A stretch of DNA of 64,000 bases from an uncultured Pseudobutyrivibrio sp. (GTDB taxonomy: Bacteria > Bacillota > Clostridia > Lachnospirales > Lachnospiraceae): contig CAMJBT010000005.1 of the NCBI GenBank assembly GCA_946403965.1, positions 1-64,000 of the forward strand, in the 5' to 3' direction. Of the stretch, positions 18,792 to 29,729 are shown one piece after another. The position numbers and the translations under genes are program-made. The notes under the pieces were generated by a model, which saw only the letters and a list, made by a program, of their open reading frames with translations, had not been told where the DNA came from and did not search any database. How positions within the stretch are numbered: position 1 is the stretch's first letter; each line of letters opens with the position of its first letter.

Positions 18792-20549
18792 TTAAGCTGC
18801 TTTCTCTTCCTCTTCCTTATTACGGCTAGCCTTATTAACATGCTGTGCATAAAGAGTCTTTCCTGCTATTGTTGCAAGAACAAGTGAAAGTATCACAAGA
18901 AGGACAGCGATTGCAGCCTGAACAAGAGCCCAGCCATCTGCTTCTCCTGCGTTGTAAACTGTAAGCTTTGCTGTGATAGTCTGAACAAGTGAGCAAATAG
19001 TTACAGCAAGCATGAATACCATAGGAACATAGAACATCTTATTGTTTTTACCAACGCTTCCAAGCCATGTACATACAGCAAGAAGACCTACTGCAGCAAG
19101 AAGCTGGTTGGCAGCACCAAAGAGTGGCCATATCTTAGTGTATCCTGTCATTCCAAGGCTTACACCCAAAACTACGGTTATACCTGTAGATACATAAGGG
19201 TTAGCAAGAACCTTCTTATATCCTGTAAGATCCTTTGCTGTCTGTCCCTGCTCAACAAAGAATTCCTGGAACATGTATCTTGCAAGACGTGTAGCTGTAT
19301 CAAGTGATGTAAGGCAGAAAATTGAAACTGCAAGAATAAGCATCTGATACATAATATTTTGAATACCAGGAGCAAATGATGCAAACATTGCAGAAAGACC
19401 ACCTGCGAATACCTGAGTTGGACTTGCGTAAGTTCCATCAGATGCAGATTTCCATACGAAGCCGATAGCACAAAGTGAAATTACTGCTACCATACACTCT
19501 ATAAGCATAGAGCCATAAGCAACAGGCTTTGCATTTTTTTCGTTATCAAGCTGCTTTGATGATGTACCTGATGATACAAGTGAATGGAAGCCTGAAATTG
19601 CACCACAAGCTATTGTTACAAATAATGCTGGAAAAGCTGTACCTGTTGTAAATACGCCAGTTCCCTTAAGAGATGCATCACCCATTGCTGGAACAGCAAA
19701 CTCGCCATGACCTGTAAATACTGCACCAAGTACCGCTACAACGCCTGCAGCAATCATAAAGTAAAGTAGGAATGAGCTAAGATAATCTCTTGGCTGAAGC
19801 AAAATCCATACAGGTGTAACAGATGCTACAAGGATATATGCTCCTACAACCCACATCCATGTGTTATATGAAAGTGAAATTGGATGGAAGTTAAGGCCAA
19901 TAGCTACAATAGCGATAATTCCAATGCAACCTGCTACTGAAGCTATTCCGATATTAGCGTTTTTTCTGTAAACGAAAAATCCAAATACCATAGCAAGTGC
20001 AATGAATAAAATAGAAATCATCGCTGTAGACTCATTAGCTACAAGTGCAGCTCCTTCAACAGCAACACCTGCTGCTGTTGTTGAACCAAAAGTGCTTGCA
20101 ACAATTGAGCTAAATGCTGCTACTACCAATATAAGTGTTAGATAACTAAAAGTAATAAAAAGCTTTTTTGCTTTTCTACCCATTGAATCGTCAATGATTT
20201 CGCCAATAGACTGTCCTTTGTGACGAAGGGATGCAAATAGTGCGCCAAAATCATGGACACCGCCGAAGAAAATACCTCCGATAAGAACCCAAAGTAAAAC
20301 AGGAACCCATCCAAAAACAGCTGCCTGAATTGGGCCGTTGATAGGACCTGCACCTGCGATTGATGAAAAGTGATGTCCCATAACTACAGGTGTTTTTGCT
20401 GGAACATAATCCATGCCATCCTCTAGTTCGTGAGCTGGGGTTTTGCGATTAACATCAATTCCCCATTGTTTAGCAAGCCATCCGCCGTAAAAAACATATC
20501 CGGCGACCAGAATTAAGATACTTGCTATAAGTAATACTGCTGAATTCAT
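18792..20549 (-). CDS. cstA: Carbon starvation protein CstA (pyruvate/peptide transporter family)
   Basis: A 585-residue polytopic membrane protein with about 16 helices. The CstA hallmarks are present: GWVPVLLWVLIGGIFFGG, VHDFGALFASLRHKGQSIGE, IACGAISGFHSLVSSGTSSKQ. CstA proteins import pyruvate or peptides during nutrient stress. It follows a 179-residue unknown gene by 17 bases and is preceded by AAGGAGG. The two share a promoter with an operator-like palindrome (21191-21245). Confidence 0.95.
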   Translation of the reverse strand: MNSAVLLIASILILVAGYVFYGGWLAKQWGIDVNRKTPAHELEDGMDYVPAKTPVVMGHHFSSIAGAGPINGPIQAAVFGWVPVLLWVLIGGIFFGGVHDFGALFASLRHKGQSIGEIIDDSMGRKAKKLFITFSYLTLILVVAAFSSIVASTFGSTTAAGVAVEGAALVANESTAMISILFIALAMVFGFFVYRKNANIGIASVAGCIGIIAIVAIGLNFHPISLSYNTWMWVVGAYILVASVTPVWILLQPRDYLSSFLLYFMIAAGVVAVLGAVFTGHGEFAVPAMGDASLKGTGVFTTGTAFPALFVTIACGAISGFHSLVSSGTSSKQLDNEKNAKPVAYGSMLIECMVAVISLCAIGFVWKSASDGTYASPTQVFAGGLSAMFASFAPGIQNIMYQMLILAVSIFCLTSLDTATRLARYMFQEFFVEQGQTAKDLTGYKKVLANPYVSTGITVVLGVSLGMTGYTKIWPLFGAANQLLAAVGLLAVCTWLGSVGKNNKMFYVPMVFMLAVTICSLVQTITAKLTVYNAGEADGWALVQAAIAVLLVILSLVLATIAGKTLYAQHVNKASRNKEEEEKAA

Positions 20550-20566
20550 AACGTTTTTCCTCCTTG

Positions 20567-21106
20567 TTATGCTAACCTTTTTTTGTTTATAAAAGCATCT
20601 TCGAACATTTTTCGAAGCTCTTTCCCGGTTCTGCTAGTGCAAACAGAATTAGTATCAAGGCTGGCAACTATTACTCGCCCTTCACTATGACCCCTAAAAT
20701 TAAACAGGTAGCCCTTATCAAAATTGAACTTTCTGATTGCTTTTTGTGTTTCTTTATCTGGTGTTTTATCAGATATAATCACAAATGTAAGATAACTGCA
20801 CATGTGATCTTTTTCTGGGTATTTCTGATTTTTTCTTACAAGACAAGGCTCCGCCGATTCTTCGATAAAACTCTTTATTTCATTAAGTTTATCTAAAGAT
20901 ACCTCCTGCTCCTTTATAAAAAAGACATGTTCATATGCCTTTATCGCCCAAAGTTTTGCTTCTTTTTTTAATACATATCTTTCCCCGAAAGAACTGAAGA
21001 ATGCATAGGCAGGAAAAACCTCAGAACCCATTTCAAAATCTTTTGTAATATCAAAGTTTGATTTGTATCTTAGAAGTAACTCATCCATGTACGCTTCTGG
21101 GGTCAT
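20567..21106 (-). CDS. Unknown 179-residue soluble protein co-transcribed with cstA
   Basis: No family recognised. The protein is soluble and charged, with an alpha/beta look, a central segment LTFVIISDKTPDKETQ, and a C-terminal RVIVASLDTNSVCTSRTGKELRKMF. There is no signal peptide. It is not YbdD, the 65-residue CstA partner of E. coli. It is the first gene after the operator-controlled promoter and lies 17 bases before cstA, so I infer a role connected with CstA or its substrate. The ATG at 21106 is preceded by GAAGGTG. Confidence 0.6.
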   Translation of the reverse strand: MTPEAYMDELLLRYKSNFDITKDFEMGSEVFPAYAFFSSFGERYVLKKEAKLWAIKAYEHVFFIKEQEVSLDKLNEIKSFIEESAEPCLVRKNQKYPEKDHMCSYLTFVIISDKTPDKETQKAIRKFNFDKGYLFNFRGHSEGRVIVASLDTNSVCTSRTGKELRKMFEDAFINKKRLA

Positions 21107-21190
21107 TTTGCACCTTCTTTCTTTTGTCGAAATTATATTGAAAATGTATTATGCGACAAAATAGTATTATGGCGTTAAACTCTTTGCTGC

Positions 21191-21204
21191 TTTAACGCGT
21201 TAAA
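21191..21204. promoter_or_regulatory. Palindromic operator-like site in the cstA leader
   Basis: TTTAACGCGTTAAA is a perfect 14-base palindrome starting 13 bases after the -10 of the cstA operon promoter, where a repressor would block initiation. Two further GTTAA half-sites lie on either side. The regulator is not identified. Confidence 0.5.
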
Positions 21205-21216
21205 TCGTTAATGTGT

Positions 21217-21245
21217 ATTATAGACCTTCTTTAATGAATTGTCAC
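21217..21245 (-). promoter_or_regulatory. Promoter of the cstA operon
   Basis: Minus-strand -35 GTGACA (21240-21245), 17-base spacer, perfect -10 TATAAT (21217-21222). Confidence 0.65.
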
Positions 21246-21258
21246 CAATAAAATTAAA

Positions 21259-21299
21259 AAAGCTGCTTTATGATTCGTATCAAATCAAAAAGCAGCTTT
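21259..21299 (-). terminator. Terminator of the DUF4037/isochorismatase pair
   Basis: Stem AAAGCTGCTTT/AAAGCAGCTTT with a 19-base loop followed by T residues on the minus strand, just after the DUF4037 stop. Confidence 0.85.
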
Positions 21300-21320
21300 G
21301 CGGTTTCAGAGATTTCCATC

Positions 21321-22268
21321 TTAACCAACTTCTTTCAATATATCATTAATGTAAATTTCTAAGTATGAGTCACTACCCTTTATCAGATTATTCTTCCTCA
21401 ATAAATTAACCAGGACTTTTGCTATTTCCTCTGCCGTAGCTATTACATTATCCTTCATATTTATATTTCTCGGATTATATGCATTAAATCTCCAGGCAGC
21501 ATCATCACTTATAGTAGAGGCTAGCTTTTTGATTAGCATTGCATACTCCCCATCATTATCTAGCTCATATAAAGCTTTATAAGTCCATTTATAATATGGC
21601 GCAAACTTTCTATTGAGCAAGAAATATAGCTCCATAGCAGCCTCAAGACCTTTTGATCTACAAAGTTCAGCGGCCACTATATCATTTCTAGTCATACATC
21701 TAGCATAGTTTACCTGAAGTGCAGCAGAAAACTGATGGAGCTCATTAACTATTCTTCTTCTCCAGATGCTATCAGGATAATAACCTAATAGAAGATTTCT
21801 AAATTTAGTAAACTCACCTAAATCATCTCTGAAAACCTCGCCATTTGTTGCTGTAGCAAGGCAGCTATGCTCTAAACTAAGCCAATCGTTTTCCGTAATA
21901 ATACATTCCTTTGTATTGCAATCAATATAAAGAATGTTTGAGTAAAACGACCTTATAGTCATAACTCCTCTTCTCTCTTGAAGTCGTTCGGTAAGATTTT
22001 CACCACCATATTGCATTGCTAGTTCATTATATGCAATGGATAAAAGGCATCCTATTTCATCAAAGTCTTCATCCGTAAGCCATAAGCATACACCAGTACC
22101 AAAATCGTGGTCTCTAGACATGTAATCATCATAGCCAAAGCAATCGGAACCCTCGCCTGCTAATCCCACTGCTATTCTTGATTCATATTCTGGAAATTTC
22201 TCTTTTATCATAGGAGCCACTTTATTCTCATAGAATCTCCGGCTCTTTTCGAACTCTGTGTTTTGCAT
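21321..22268 (-). CDS. DUF4037 nucleotidyltransferase-like protein
   Basis: About 315 residues. The N-terminal part carries a nucleotidyltransferase-fold signature (GEGSDCFGYDD, then SRDHDFGTGVCLW), and the C-terminal half is the helical DUF4037 region. Substrate unknown; relatives are grouped with aminoglycoside-type nucleotidyltransferases by fold only. The ATG at 22268 is favoured over the one at 22283, because GGGGGAA sits at the right distance for the former while the latter has its purine tract touching the start codon. It follows the isochorismatase-like gene closely. Confidence 0.75.
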   Translation of the reverse strand: MQNTEFEKSRRFYENKVAPMIKEKFPEYESRIAVGLAGEGSDCFGYDDYMSRDHDFGTGVCLWLTDEDFDEIGCLLSIAYNELAMQYGGENLTERLQERRGVMTIRSFYSNILYIDCNTKECIITENDWLSLEHSCLATATNGEVFRDDLGEFTKFRNLLLGYYPDSIWRRRIVNELHQFSAALQVNYARCMTRNDIVAAELCRSKGLEAAMELYFLLNRKFAPYYKWTYKALYELDNDGEYAMLIKKLASTISDDAAWRFNAYNPRNINMKDNVIATAEEIAKVLVNLLRKNNLIKGSDSYLEIYINDILKEVG

Positions 22269-22289
22269 TATTCCCCCAATCATTCCCTA

Positions 22290-22742
22290 TTAATCAGCAA
22301 TAATTTCTACTCCTGCATCCCTCATTTCTGGAAGCTCTTTCAAGTAGAAATTGTCATTCATGGCCGCTACCGAGTCAAGATAGATTTTTGTCGTATAGCC
22401 TCTCTTTACTGCATCCATAGCAGTGCGTGCAACACAACATCTTCCATCTATGCCCACCATATTAATGACATCTACATTTAGACATTCGATAAATGATACA
22501 AACTCTTCTGATGAAAATGCGCTAGGCCATCTTTTAGTAAAACTGCAATCTGATACTATATCAAGGTCATCCGCAAGATTGTAATTATCTATATTTTCGA
22601 TTTTCCCTACATTTCTTACATATACAACAGGTACATCTGCTTCAACAGCCTCTTTAATCCTGTTATTAACTCGCATGATTAAATCAGGCTCATAGCTATT
22701 CATATATTTTTGTTGCATATCAATTACAAGAAGTATCTCCAT
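22290..22742 (-). CDS. Isochorismatase-like cysteine hydrolase
   Basis: A 150-residue member of the isochorismatase-like superfamily (nicotinamidase-type fold). The catalytic triad can be placed at D8 (LVIDMQ), K70 (SFTKRW) and C103 (GIDGRCCVARTA). It is shorter than nicotinamidases (about 180-210 residues), and the substrate cannot be read from the sequence. It pairs with the DUF4037 gene in a two-gene unit. Confidence 0.8.
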   Translation of the reverse strand: MEILLVIDMQQKYMNSYEPDLIMRVNNRIKEAVEADVPVVYVRNVGKIENIDNYNLADDLDIVSDCSFTKRWPSAFSSEEFVSFIECLNVDVINMVGIDGRCCVARTAMDAVKRGYTTKIYLDSVAAMNDNFYLKELPEMRDAGVEIIAD

Positions 22743-22825
22743 AAATTCAGTATATCACCTTTATTTAAAGTATTTTATATATATTTTTATCACTTTCAAC
22801 ACTTTATATAAAATGAAACAAAAAA

Positions 22826-22860
22826 GGACTCAGCAACTATCACTGATAGTAACTGAATCC
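22826..22860 (-). terminator. Terminator of the hrcA-grpE-dnaK-dnaJ operon
   Basis: Long stem of about 17 pairs (GGACTCAGCAACTATCA against TGATAGTAACTGAATCC, with wobbles) and a T-run on the minus strand, directly after the dnaJ stop. Confidence 0.9.
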
Positions 22861-22866
22861 ATATTT

Positions 22867-24033
22867 TTATAAATCATCTATAGCATCTTTGATTTTGCCA
22901 GCAAAACCTTTTTTCTTTTTCTCTGACTTTACAGCCTTAGGGCCGCCAGAGATGGTGTTGCCTGTGAGCTCATCAAACTTGCGAAGAGCTTCTTTTGCGT
23001 CCTTTGAAAGTCCTGTAGGAACCTGAACAACAAGTGTAACGTATTGGTCGCCACGAACATTTCTATTTCTAAGTGAAGGGATTCCCTTACCACGAAGTCT
23101 GATTGTAGTATCAGTCTGAGTTCCAGGCTTGACCTCGTAGCTTACCTTTCCATCTAGTGTATCAATAATTACTTCACCACCAAGTGTTGCCTGTGCAAAT
23201 GATATTGGTGCTGATGAATAGATATCCATATCTCTACGCTGGAAAATAGGGTGATTTGCTACGATTACCTCTACCAGTAAATCACCTCGTGGGCCACCAT
23301 TTCTGCCTGGCTCACCCTTTTCGCGGATACGAACGCTTTGACCATTATAAATACCTGCAGGAATTGATACAGAAATCTTTTTCTTACGAGCAACATAACC
23401 TGTTCCGTTACAATCAGGACATGGAGTATCGATAACCTGTCCACTTCCATGACAATCAGGACAAGTAGTAACATTCTGAACCATTCCAAAGAGTGACTGC
23501 TGAGACATCATTACACGTCCCTTACCACCACACTTTGTACATGTACGCTTGCTTGTTCCAGGCTTTGCACCAGAACCATGACAAGCTGCACATTCGTCCT
23601 TAAGAACGATTTCAAGCTCTTTTTCACAGCCAAAAGCTGCTTCTTCAAATGTGATGTGAACAGCTGCACGTAGATTTGCTCCACGCATTGGGCCATTAGA
23701 TGCACGACCGCCACCACCAAAGAAGCTACCAAAAATATCTCCAAAGATATCACCGAAATCCATACCTGAGAAGTCGAATCCACCAGCGCCGCCACCGCCA
23801 TTTTCAAATGCTGCATGACCAAACTGATCGTATTGACGTCTCTTATCTGGATCTGAAAGGATTGCATAAGCTTCAGAAGCCTCTTTAAACTTCTTCTCAG
23901 CTTCTGCATCACCTGGGTTCATATCTGGGTGATACTTCTTTGCGAGCTTTCTATATGCACTTTTTAGCTCACTATCTGAGGCTGTCTTGGAAACCCCAAG
24001 GACCTCATAATAATCACGTTTTTGTTCTGCCAT
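22867..24033 (-). CDS. dnaJ: Chaperone DnaJ (Hsp40)
   Basis: Stimulates DnaK ATPase and delivers unfolded clients. The 388-residue protein has the J domain with HPD near residue 36, a Gly/Phe-rich stretch (about 75-115), four CxxCxGxG zinc repeats ([32 protein letters not shown]) and the C-terminal client-binding domains. It is the last gene of the heat-shock operon. The 146-base gap from dnaK is filled by a chain of four hairpins. Confidence 0.98.
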   Translation of the reverse strand: MAEQKRDYYEVLGVSKTASDSELKSAYRKLAKKYHPDMNPGDAEAEKKFKEASEAYAILSDPDKRRQYDQFGHAAFENGGGGAGGFDFSGMDFGDIFGDIFGSFFGGGGRASNGPMRGANLRAAVHITFEEAAFGCEKELEIVLKDECAACHGSGAKPGTSKRTCTKCGGKGRVMMSQQSLFGMVQNVTTCPDCHGSGQVIDTPCPDCNGTGYVARKKKISVSIPAGIYNGQSVRIREKGEPGRNGGPRGDLLVEVIVANHPIFQRRDMDIYSSAPISFAQATLGGEVIIDTLDGKVSYEVKPGTQTDTTIRLRGKGIPSLRNRNVRGDQYVTLVVQVPTGLSKDAKEALRKFDELTGNTISGGPKAVKSEKKKKGFAGKIKDAIDDL

Positions 24034-24067
24034 TGTTTATCAATCCTTCTATTATCTTTACATAAGG

Positions 24068-26090
<2,023 letters not shown>

Positions 26091-26101
26091 CTAAATATTA
26101 C

Positions 26102-26725
26102 TTAGTTTGCAACCTTTACCATTGAATGACGAACTACTGAATCATTATACATGTAGCCCTTTTGGAATTCTTCAACAACGATATTCTCGCCTACGCCATC
26201 GTCCTCAACATGCATTACTGCATTATGGAAGTCAGGATTGAATTCCTGTCCAACTGCCTCGATTGGCTTTACTCCAGCCTCCTCGAGAGTAGTAAGTAAC
26301 TGCTTGTATATCATGAGCATTCCATCAGCAAATGGATCTGCTCCCTCCTCAACTGTAGCAAGACCTCTTTCAAAGTTGTCCACTACAGGAAGAATCTTTT
26401 CAATCACGGATTTTGCACCGTTTCCAAACATTTGAGTTTTCTCAATGTCAGTACGACGTCTAAAGTTTTCAAACTCTGCCATCTGACGCATTACTTTGTC
26501 ATTGAGCTGCTCAATCTGCTCATCTCTTTTATCTTTTTTCTTTTCTTTTTTCTTGAAGCCCTTCTTAGATTCCTTCTCGGATTCTTTATTTTCAGAAGGC
26601 TCACAAGACTTCTCTGTGTTTGCCTCTTCAGGTGTCTCTGTCATTTCTTCTGCATTTTCAACAGCCTCTTTAACAGCTTCCTCTGTAGAGAACTCTTCCA
26701 TTGTTTCTTTGTTCTGTTCTGCCAC
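26102..26725 (-). CDS. grpE: Nucleotide exchange factor GrpE
   Basis: Exchanges ADP for ATP on DnaK. About 207 residues: an acidic and Lys-rich N-terminal extension, a long coiled coil (about 70-110) and the beta domain with the family C-terminal pattern (VGQEFNPDFHNAVMHVED, FQKGYMYNDSVVRHSMVKV). I place the start at the GTG at 26723-26725: AAGGAG lies nine bases before it. The upstream ATG at 26734 touches that ribosome binding site and would not be used efficiently. Confidence 0.94.
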   Translation of the reverse strand: MAEQNKETMEEFSTEEAVKEAVENAEEMTETPEEANTEKSCEPSENKESEKESKKGFKKKEKKKDKRDEQIEQLNDKVMRQMAEFENFRRRTDIEKTQMFGNGAKSVIEKILPVVDNFERGLATVEEGADPFADGMLMIYKQLLTTLEEAGVKPIEAVGQEFNPDFHNAVMHVEDDGVGENIVVEEFQKGYMYNDSVVRHSMVKVAN

Positions 26726-26751
26726 TAATTTCATCTCCTTAAATCTTTATC

Positions 26752-27792
26752 TTAAGTCTCTGTATTTTTAAGTAGTTTATCAAGCTGTCCTTTGAGACTC
26801 TTTATATTGTCTACTACGTTTTCATAGTCCATTCGCTTAGGACCAACTATACCAATCGTGCCCTTCACTCCATCTCCCAGCTCGTAGGTGGCTGTGACTA
26901 TTGAACAATCCTTCATAGTGGAAATTGGTGATTCATCACCGATATATACCTGGATGCCTGTTTCATCACTGGTTCCACCCTCAGATAACAGCTCCATAAG
27001 TGATTGCTTTTCCTCAAAGGTATCCAACAGCTCTGAAGCCTTTTTAGAATCTGAAAGCTCTGGATATTTGAATATATTTGTTGCACCTGAGGTATAAACC
27101 TGCAAATCCTCATCCTGAGTGATTGTCTCAGCAACTGTATCTAATACCTGAGCTATGATTTCATCATGAATGCCCGCCTGTTCCTTTAACCTTGTGATTA
27201 AAGCAAGATTAATCTGATTAACTGTAAGTCCATTTAAGTTGGTGTTAAGAAGCATGTTTAGCTTGAGCATTGTTTCATTATCAAGAGGCTTCTCAACATT
27301 TATGATTTTATTCTTGACGATGTTGCCATCCATGACTACCACCGATAAAACCTGATGTTCATCAACAGCTGAAAGCTGAACGAACTTCAATCTGTTTGAA
27401 ACAACCGAAGGAGCTGATATCATTGTGGCATACTGTGTGTTGGTTGCTAGAACCTTTGCCACGTTTTTGAGAAGACTTTCCATCTTTTCCGTCTTTTCTA
27501 TCATCCACTCCTGCATCTCGGATACTTCTTTGTCCTTGGCAGCTATAAGATTATTTACATAGAATCTGTAACCTTTATCTGAAGGAATACGCCCTGCCGA
27601 TGTATGAGGCTGGACTATATATCCTAAATCCTCAAGGTCAGACATTTCATTTCGAATGGTGGCTGAGCTTAAATTCAAATCAGTGTATTTAGAAATAGTA
27701 CGTGAACCAACTGGCTCTCCTGTTTCTAAATAATTTTTGATGATTGCATTTAAAATCTTAACTTTTCTCTCATCAAGTTCTGTATCAGCCAT
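26752..27792 (-). CDS. hrcA: Heat-inducible transcription repressor HrcA
   Basis: Binds the CIRCE operator and represses class I heat-shock genes until GroEL becomes titrated. The 346-residue protein has the N-terminal winged helix (ILNAIIKNYLETGEPVGS, then SSATIRNEMSDLEDLGY) and the GAF-like dimer domain. It is first in the operon hrcA-grpE-dnaK-dnaJ and lies behind a perfect CIRCE. The ATG at 27792 has GAGGTG five bases upstream. Confidence 0.98.
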   Translation of the reverse strand: MADTELDERKVKILNAIIKNYLETGEPVGSRTISKYTDLNLSSATIRNEMSDLEDLGYIVQPHTSAGRIPSDKGYRFYVNNLIAAKDKEVSEMQEWMIEKTEKMESLLKNVAKVLATNTQYATMISAPSVVSNRLKFVQLSAVDEHQVLSVVVMDGNIVKNKIINVEKPLDNETMLKLNMLLNTNLNGLTVNQINLALITRLKEQAGIHDEIIAQVLDTVAETITQDEDLQVYTSGATNIFKYPELSDSKKASELLDTFEEKQSLMELLSEGGTSDETGIQVYIGDESPISTMKDCSIVTATYELGDGVKGTIGIVGPKRMDYENVVDNIKSLKGQLDKLLKNTET

Positions 27793-27820
27793 ACATTCAC
27801 CTCACTTTGAAAAAGTTTTG

Positions 27821-27847
27821 TTAGCACTCATCTAATTGGAGTGCTAA
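27821..27847. promoter_or_regulatory. CIRCE operator (HrcA binding site)
   Basis: Exact TTAGCACTC, nine-base spacer, GAGTGCTAA, located between the promoter and the hrcA start codon. Confidence 0.99.
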
Positions 27848-27861
27848 TTAATTCTGAGGTT

Positions 27862-27890
27862 AATTTACACCTACCCACCTCATTTGTCAA
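27862..27890 (-). promoter_or_regulatory. Promoter of the heat-shock operon
   Basis: Minus-strand TTGACA (27885-27890), 17-base spacer, TAAATT (27862-27867). The CIRCE begins 15 bases downstream of the -10. Confidence 0.7.
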
Positions 27891-27925
27891 CCAGCTTTAG
27901 ACTTTTTTTATAATTAATTAAGAAA

Positions 27926-27949
27926 GACGCCATGGACTCCCATGACGCC
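27926..27949 (-). terminator. Terminator of the GGDEF gene at 28005
   Basis: On the minus strand GGCGTCATGG pairs with CCATGGCGTC (two G-U pairs) around a four-base loop, followed by a T-rich tract. The stem has mismatches if read on the plus strand, so the orientation is minus. Confidence 0.75.
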
Positions 27950-28004
27950 TTGAAATATCCTGATATAAGGTTTATTTCGATAAAGATACCACATTTTAAG
28001 CAAA

Positions 28005-28991
28005 TTATCTTATATCCATCCCCTTTTTATATCTTTTGTTCTCATACATTTTTTCATCTGCACTAAAGAGAATCTCGTTGAAGTTTCTTAAATCTCCAGG
28101 CATTTTTACTTCATATCCCCAAGCAATATCAACAGGATCTTCTGGATTGTCATTATTATGTTTTGTTATTTCATTCTCCATTTTATCTGTCAGATCCTTG
28201 GCTATTGCGGTGCAATCATCGTTGATTATAATTACAGAAAATTCATCGCCACCAATACGATAACATTTACCAAACTGTTCAAATATATCTTTGATAATAT
28301 TTGCTGCATTTAAAATATATCTGTCACCAGCCTGATGCCCTTTTGTATCATTTACCTGTTTTAGATTATTCAAATCCATTGAAATAATACAGTATTCATT
28401 TTCGTTACTAAGCTTTTCTATGTCATGATTAAATGCTGTTCTATTATTTATCTTTGTAATTGAATCAGTATTGGCAAGCTCCTTATAAAAATCTGCTTTC
28501 CTTGCTTTGTCAAATTCTTTTATTGTAGCAATCACATTAATATGAGCAAGAAATACAAAATAGAACAATACTAAAGCTCGTCCAAACACATCATTCTGTA
28601 TACTTCCTCCTGTCCAGAATAAATAAATATCAGCTACCGAAACGCCAACTAAAATAAGCATAGCTGCCGCATTGGCAATAGCCATTTTATCCTTAGTTTC
28701 TATATTGGTTTTAACCACATTAACAACTGCTGCACCTACGTAAATAAAAGATATTCCCCAAATTAAATGAGTAAATATAACCGACTCTTTAAGATCCATT
28801 ATTCCCAAGTAGGCAAGTCCAACAACCAATATAAAATTAAACAGTGAAAGAAATATTGGTATTCTATGTAAATTCCTGTCATCTTTCCATAGATTTTCAT
28901 GTATATATATAACATATGGAAATGGAATAAACACCAAGATTAAAAATGCAAACACTCCAGCAAGTGCTCCATTTTCAACAAGTACAACCAT
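28005..28991 (-). CDS. GGDEF diguanylate cyclase, downstream part of a TAG-split sensor protein
   Basis: A 328-residue product: five to six membrane helices (about 8-155) and a GGDEF domain (about 165-328) with the metal loop SMDLNNLKQVND, GHQAGDRYIL and the signature RIGGDEF. The RxxD inhibitory site is absent. It is in the same frame as the upstream gene at 29013-29618, separated only by TAG (29013-29015) and seven sense codons. Its own ribosome binding site GGGGAG lies nine bases before the ATG, so it could be made as a separate polypeptide. See the entry at 29013. Confidence 0.85.
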   Translation of the reverse strand: MVVLVENGALAGVFAFLILVFIPFPYVIYIHENLWKDDRNLHRIPIFLSLFNFILVVGLAYLGIMDLKESVIFTHLIWGISFIYVGAAVVNVVKTNIETKDKMAIANAAAMLILVGVSVADIYLFWTGGSIQNDVFGRALVLFYFVFLAHINVIATIKEFDKARKADFYKELANTDSITKINNRTAFNHDIEKLSNENEYCIISMDLNNLKQVNDTKGHQAGDRYILNAANIIKDIFEQFGKCYRIGGDEFSVIIINDDCTAIAKDLTDKMENEITKHNNDNPEDPVDIAWGYEVKMPGDLRNFNEILFSADEKMYENKRYKKGMDIR

Positions 28992-29012
28992 TGCATCAGT
29001 CTCCCCAGCAGA

Positions 29013-29618
29013 CTATGCACCAATCAACAATGCTGTTGTAACAAAGAATACCATTTGAAAATTAGCCAGCTTCTGTACCCGCTTTCTCGAAAAATGAACT
29101 AATAAAATTACTCCACAGATTATATCAAGTAATGAAATAACTAACGGAATGCTAGAGCCAACAACAATCCCTGCTTTAATATCATAGAAGTCGCCTGCCA
29201 CATAATCAGGAGAATTAAATTTACCACCATCATAAACAGGCTTTACTTCTACTAGTATATTTTTATTATCCTCATTCACAGAAATAAAATGCCACACCTT
29301 ACCGTTAGACTTCATTAATGGAGTTCTAGGTCCAACATTCTCGTATACAGGAACCCCATCAATATAAACCCACACATCCATAAATGTAGTAGGAAAAGAA
29401 AGGCATCCTCCTGCATTAACAATAGGGTTAGAATCAAATTCTGCTATATATACTCCATTTGCATTTATATTCTCGCTAGTTGGTGTTATTACCAAATCCG
29501 TATGAGCAGGATACATTTTTTCTGGAAGATGTTCCTTACTGTTAATGGCATAAAATAGGAAAATACTACATGCAACTAGAGCAAATATTCTATAAACAAT
29601 AATGATGCGTTTATCCAT
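29013..29618 (-). CDS. Extracytoplasmic sensor part of the split GGDEF protein
   Basis: A 201-residue product: one N-terminal membrane helix (about 7-25), an extracytoplasmic beta-rich domain (about 35-145, like the 7TMR-DISM extracellular sensors), then two membrane helices ending in FFVTTALLIGA and TAG. Reading on through TAG continues in frame into the membrane region and GGDEF domain of the next gene. The two together would give the usual one-chain layout: sensor, seven helices, GGDEF. The simplest origin is a Trp codon TGG changed to TAG. Whether this is a recent null mutation, a two-subunit form or stop read-through is not known. Confidence 0.75.
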   Translation of the reverse strand: MDKRIIIVYRIFALVACSIFLFYAINSKEHLPEKMYPAHTDLVITPTSENINANGVYIAEFDSNPIVNAGGCLSFPTTFMDVWVYIDGVPVYENVGPRTPLMKSNGKVWHFISVNEDNKNILVEVKPVYDGGKFNSPDYVAGDFYDIKAGIVVGSSIPLVISLLDIICGVILLVHFSRKRVQKLANFQMVFFVTTALLIGA

Positions 29619-29729
29619 AATCCCCTCAAATTACATCAACAAAATTTACTCATATATGGTCAATATACAACAAAATTGTGTACAATTATGGATAGTTTTT
29701 TTGATTTTCCGTTACCAGTTATTGTCTCA

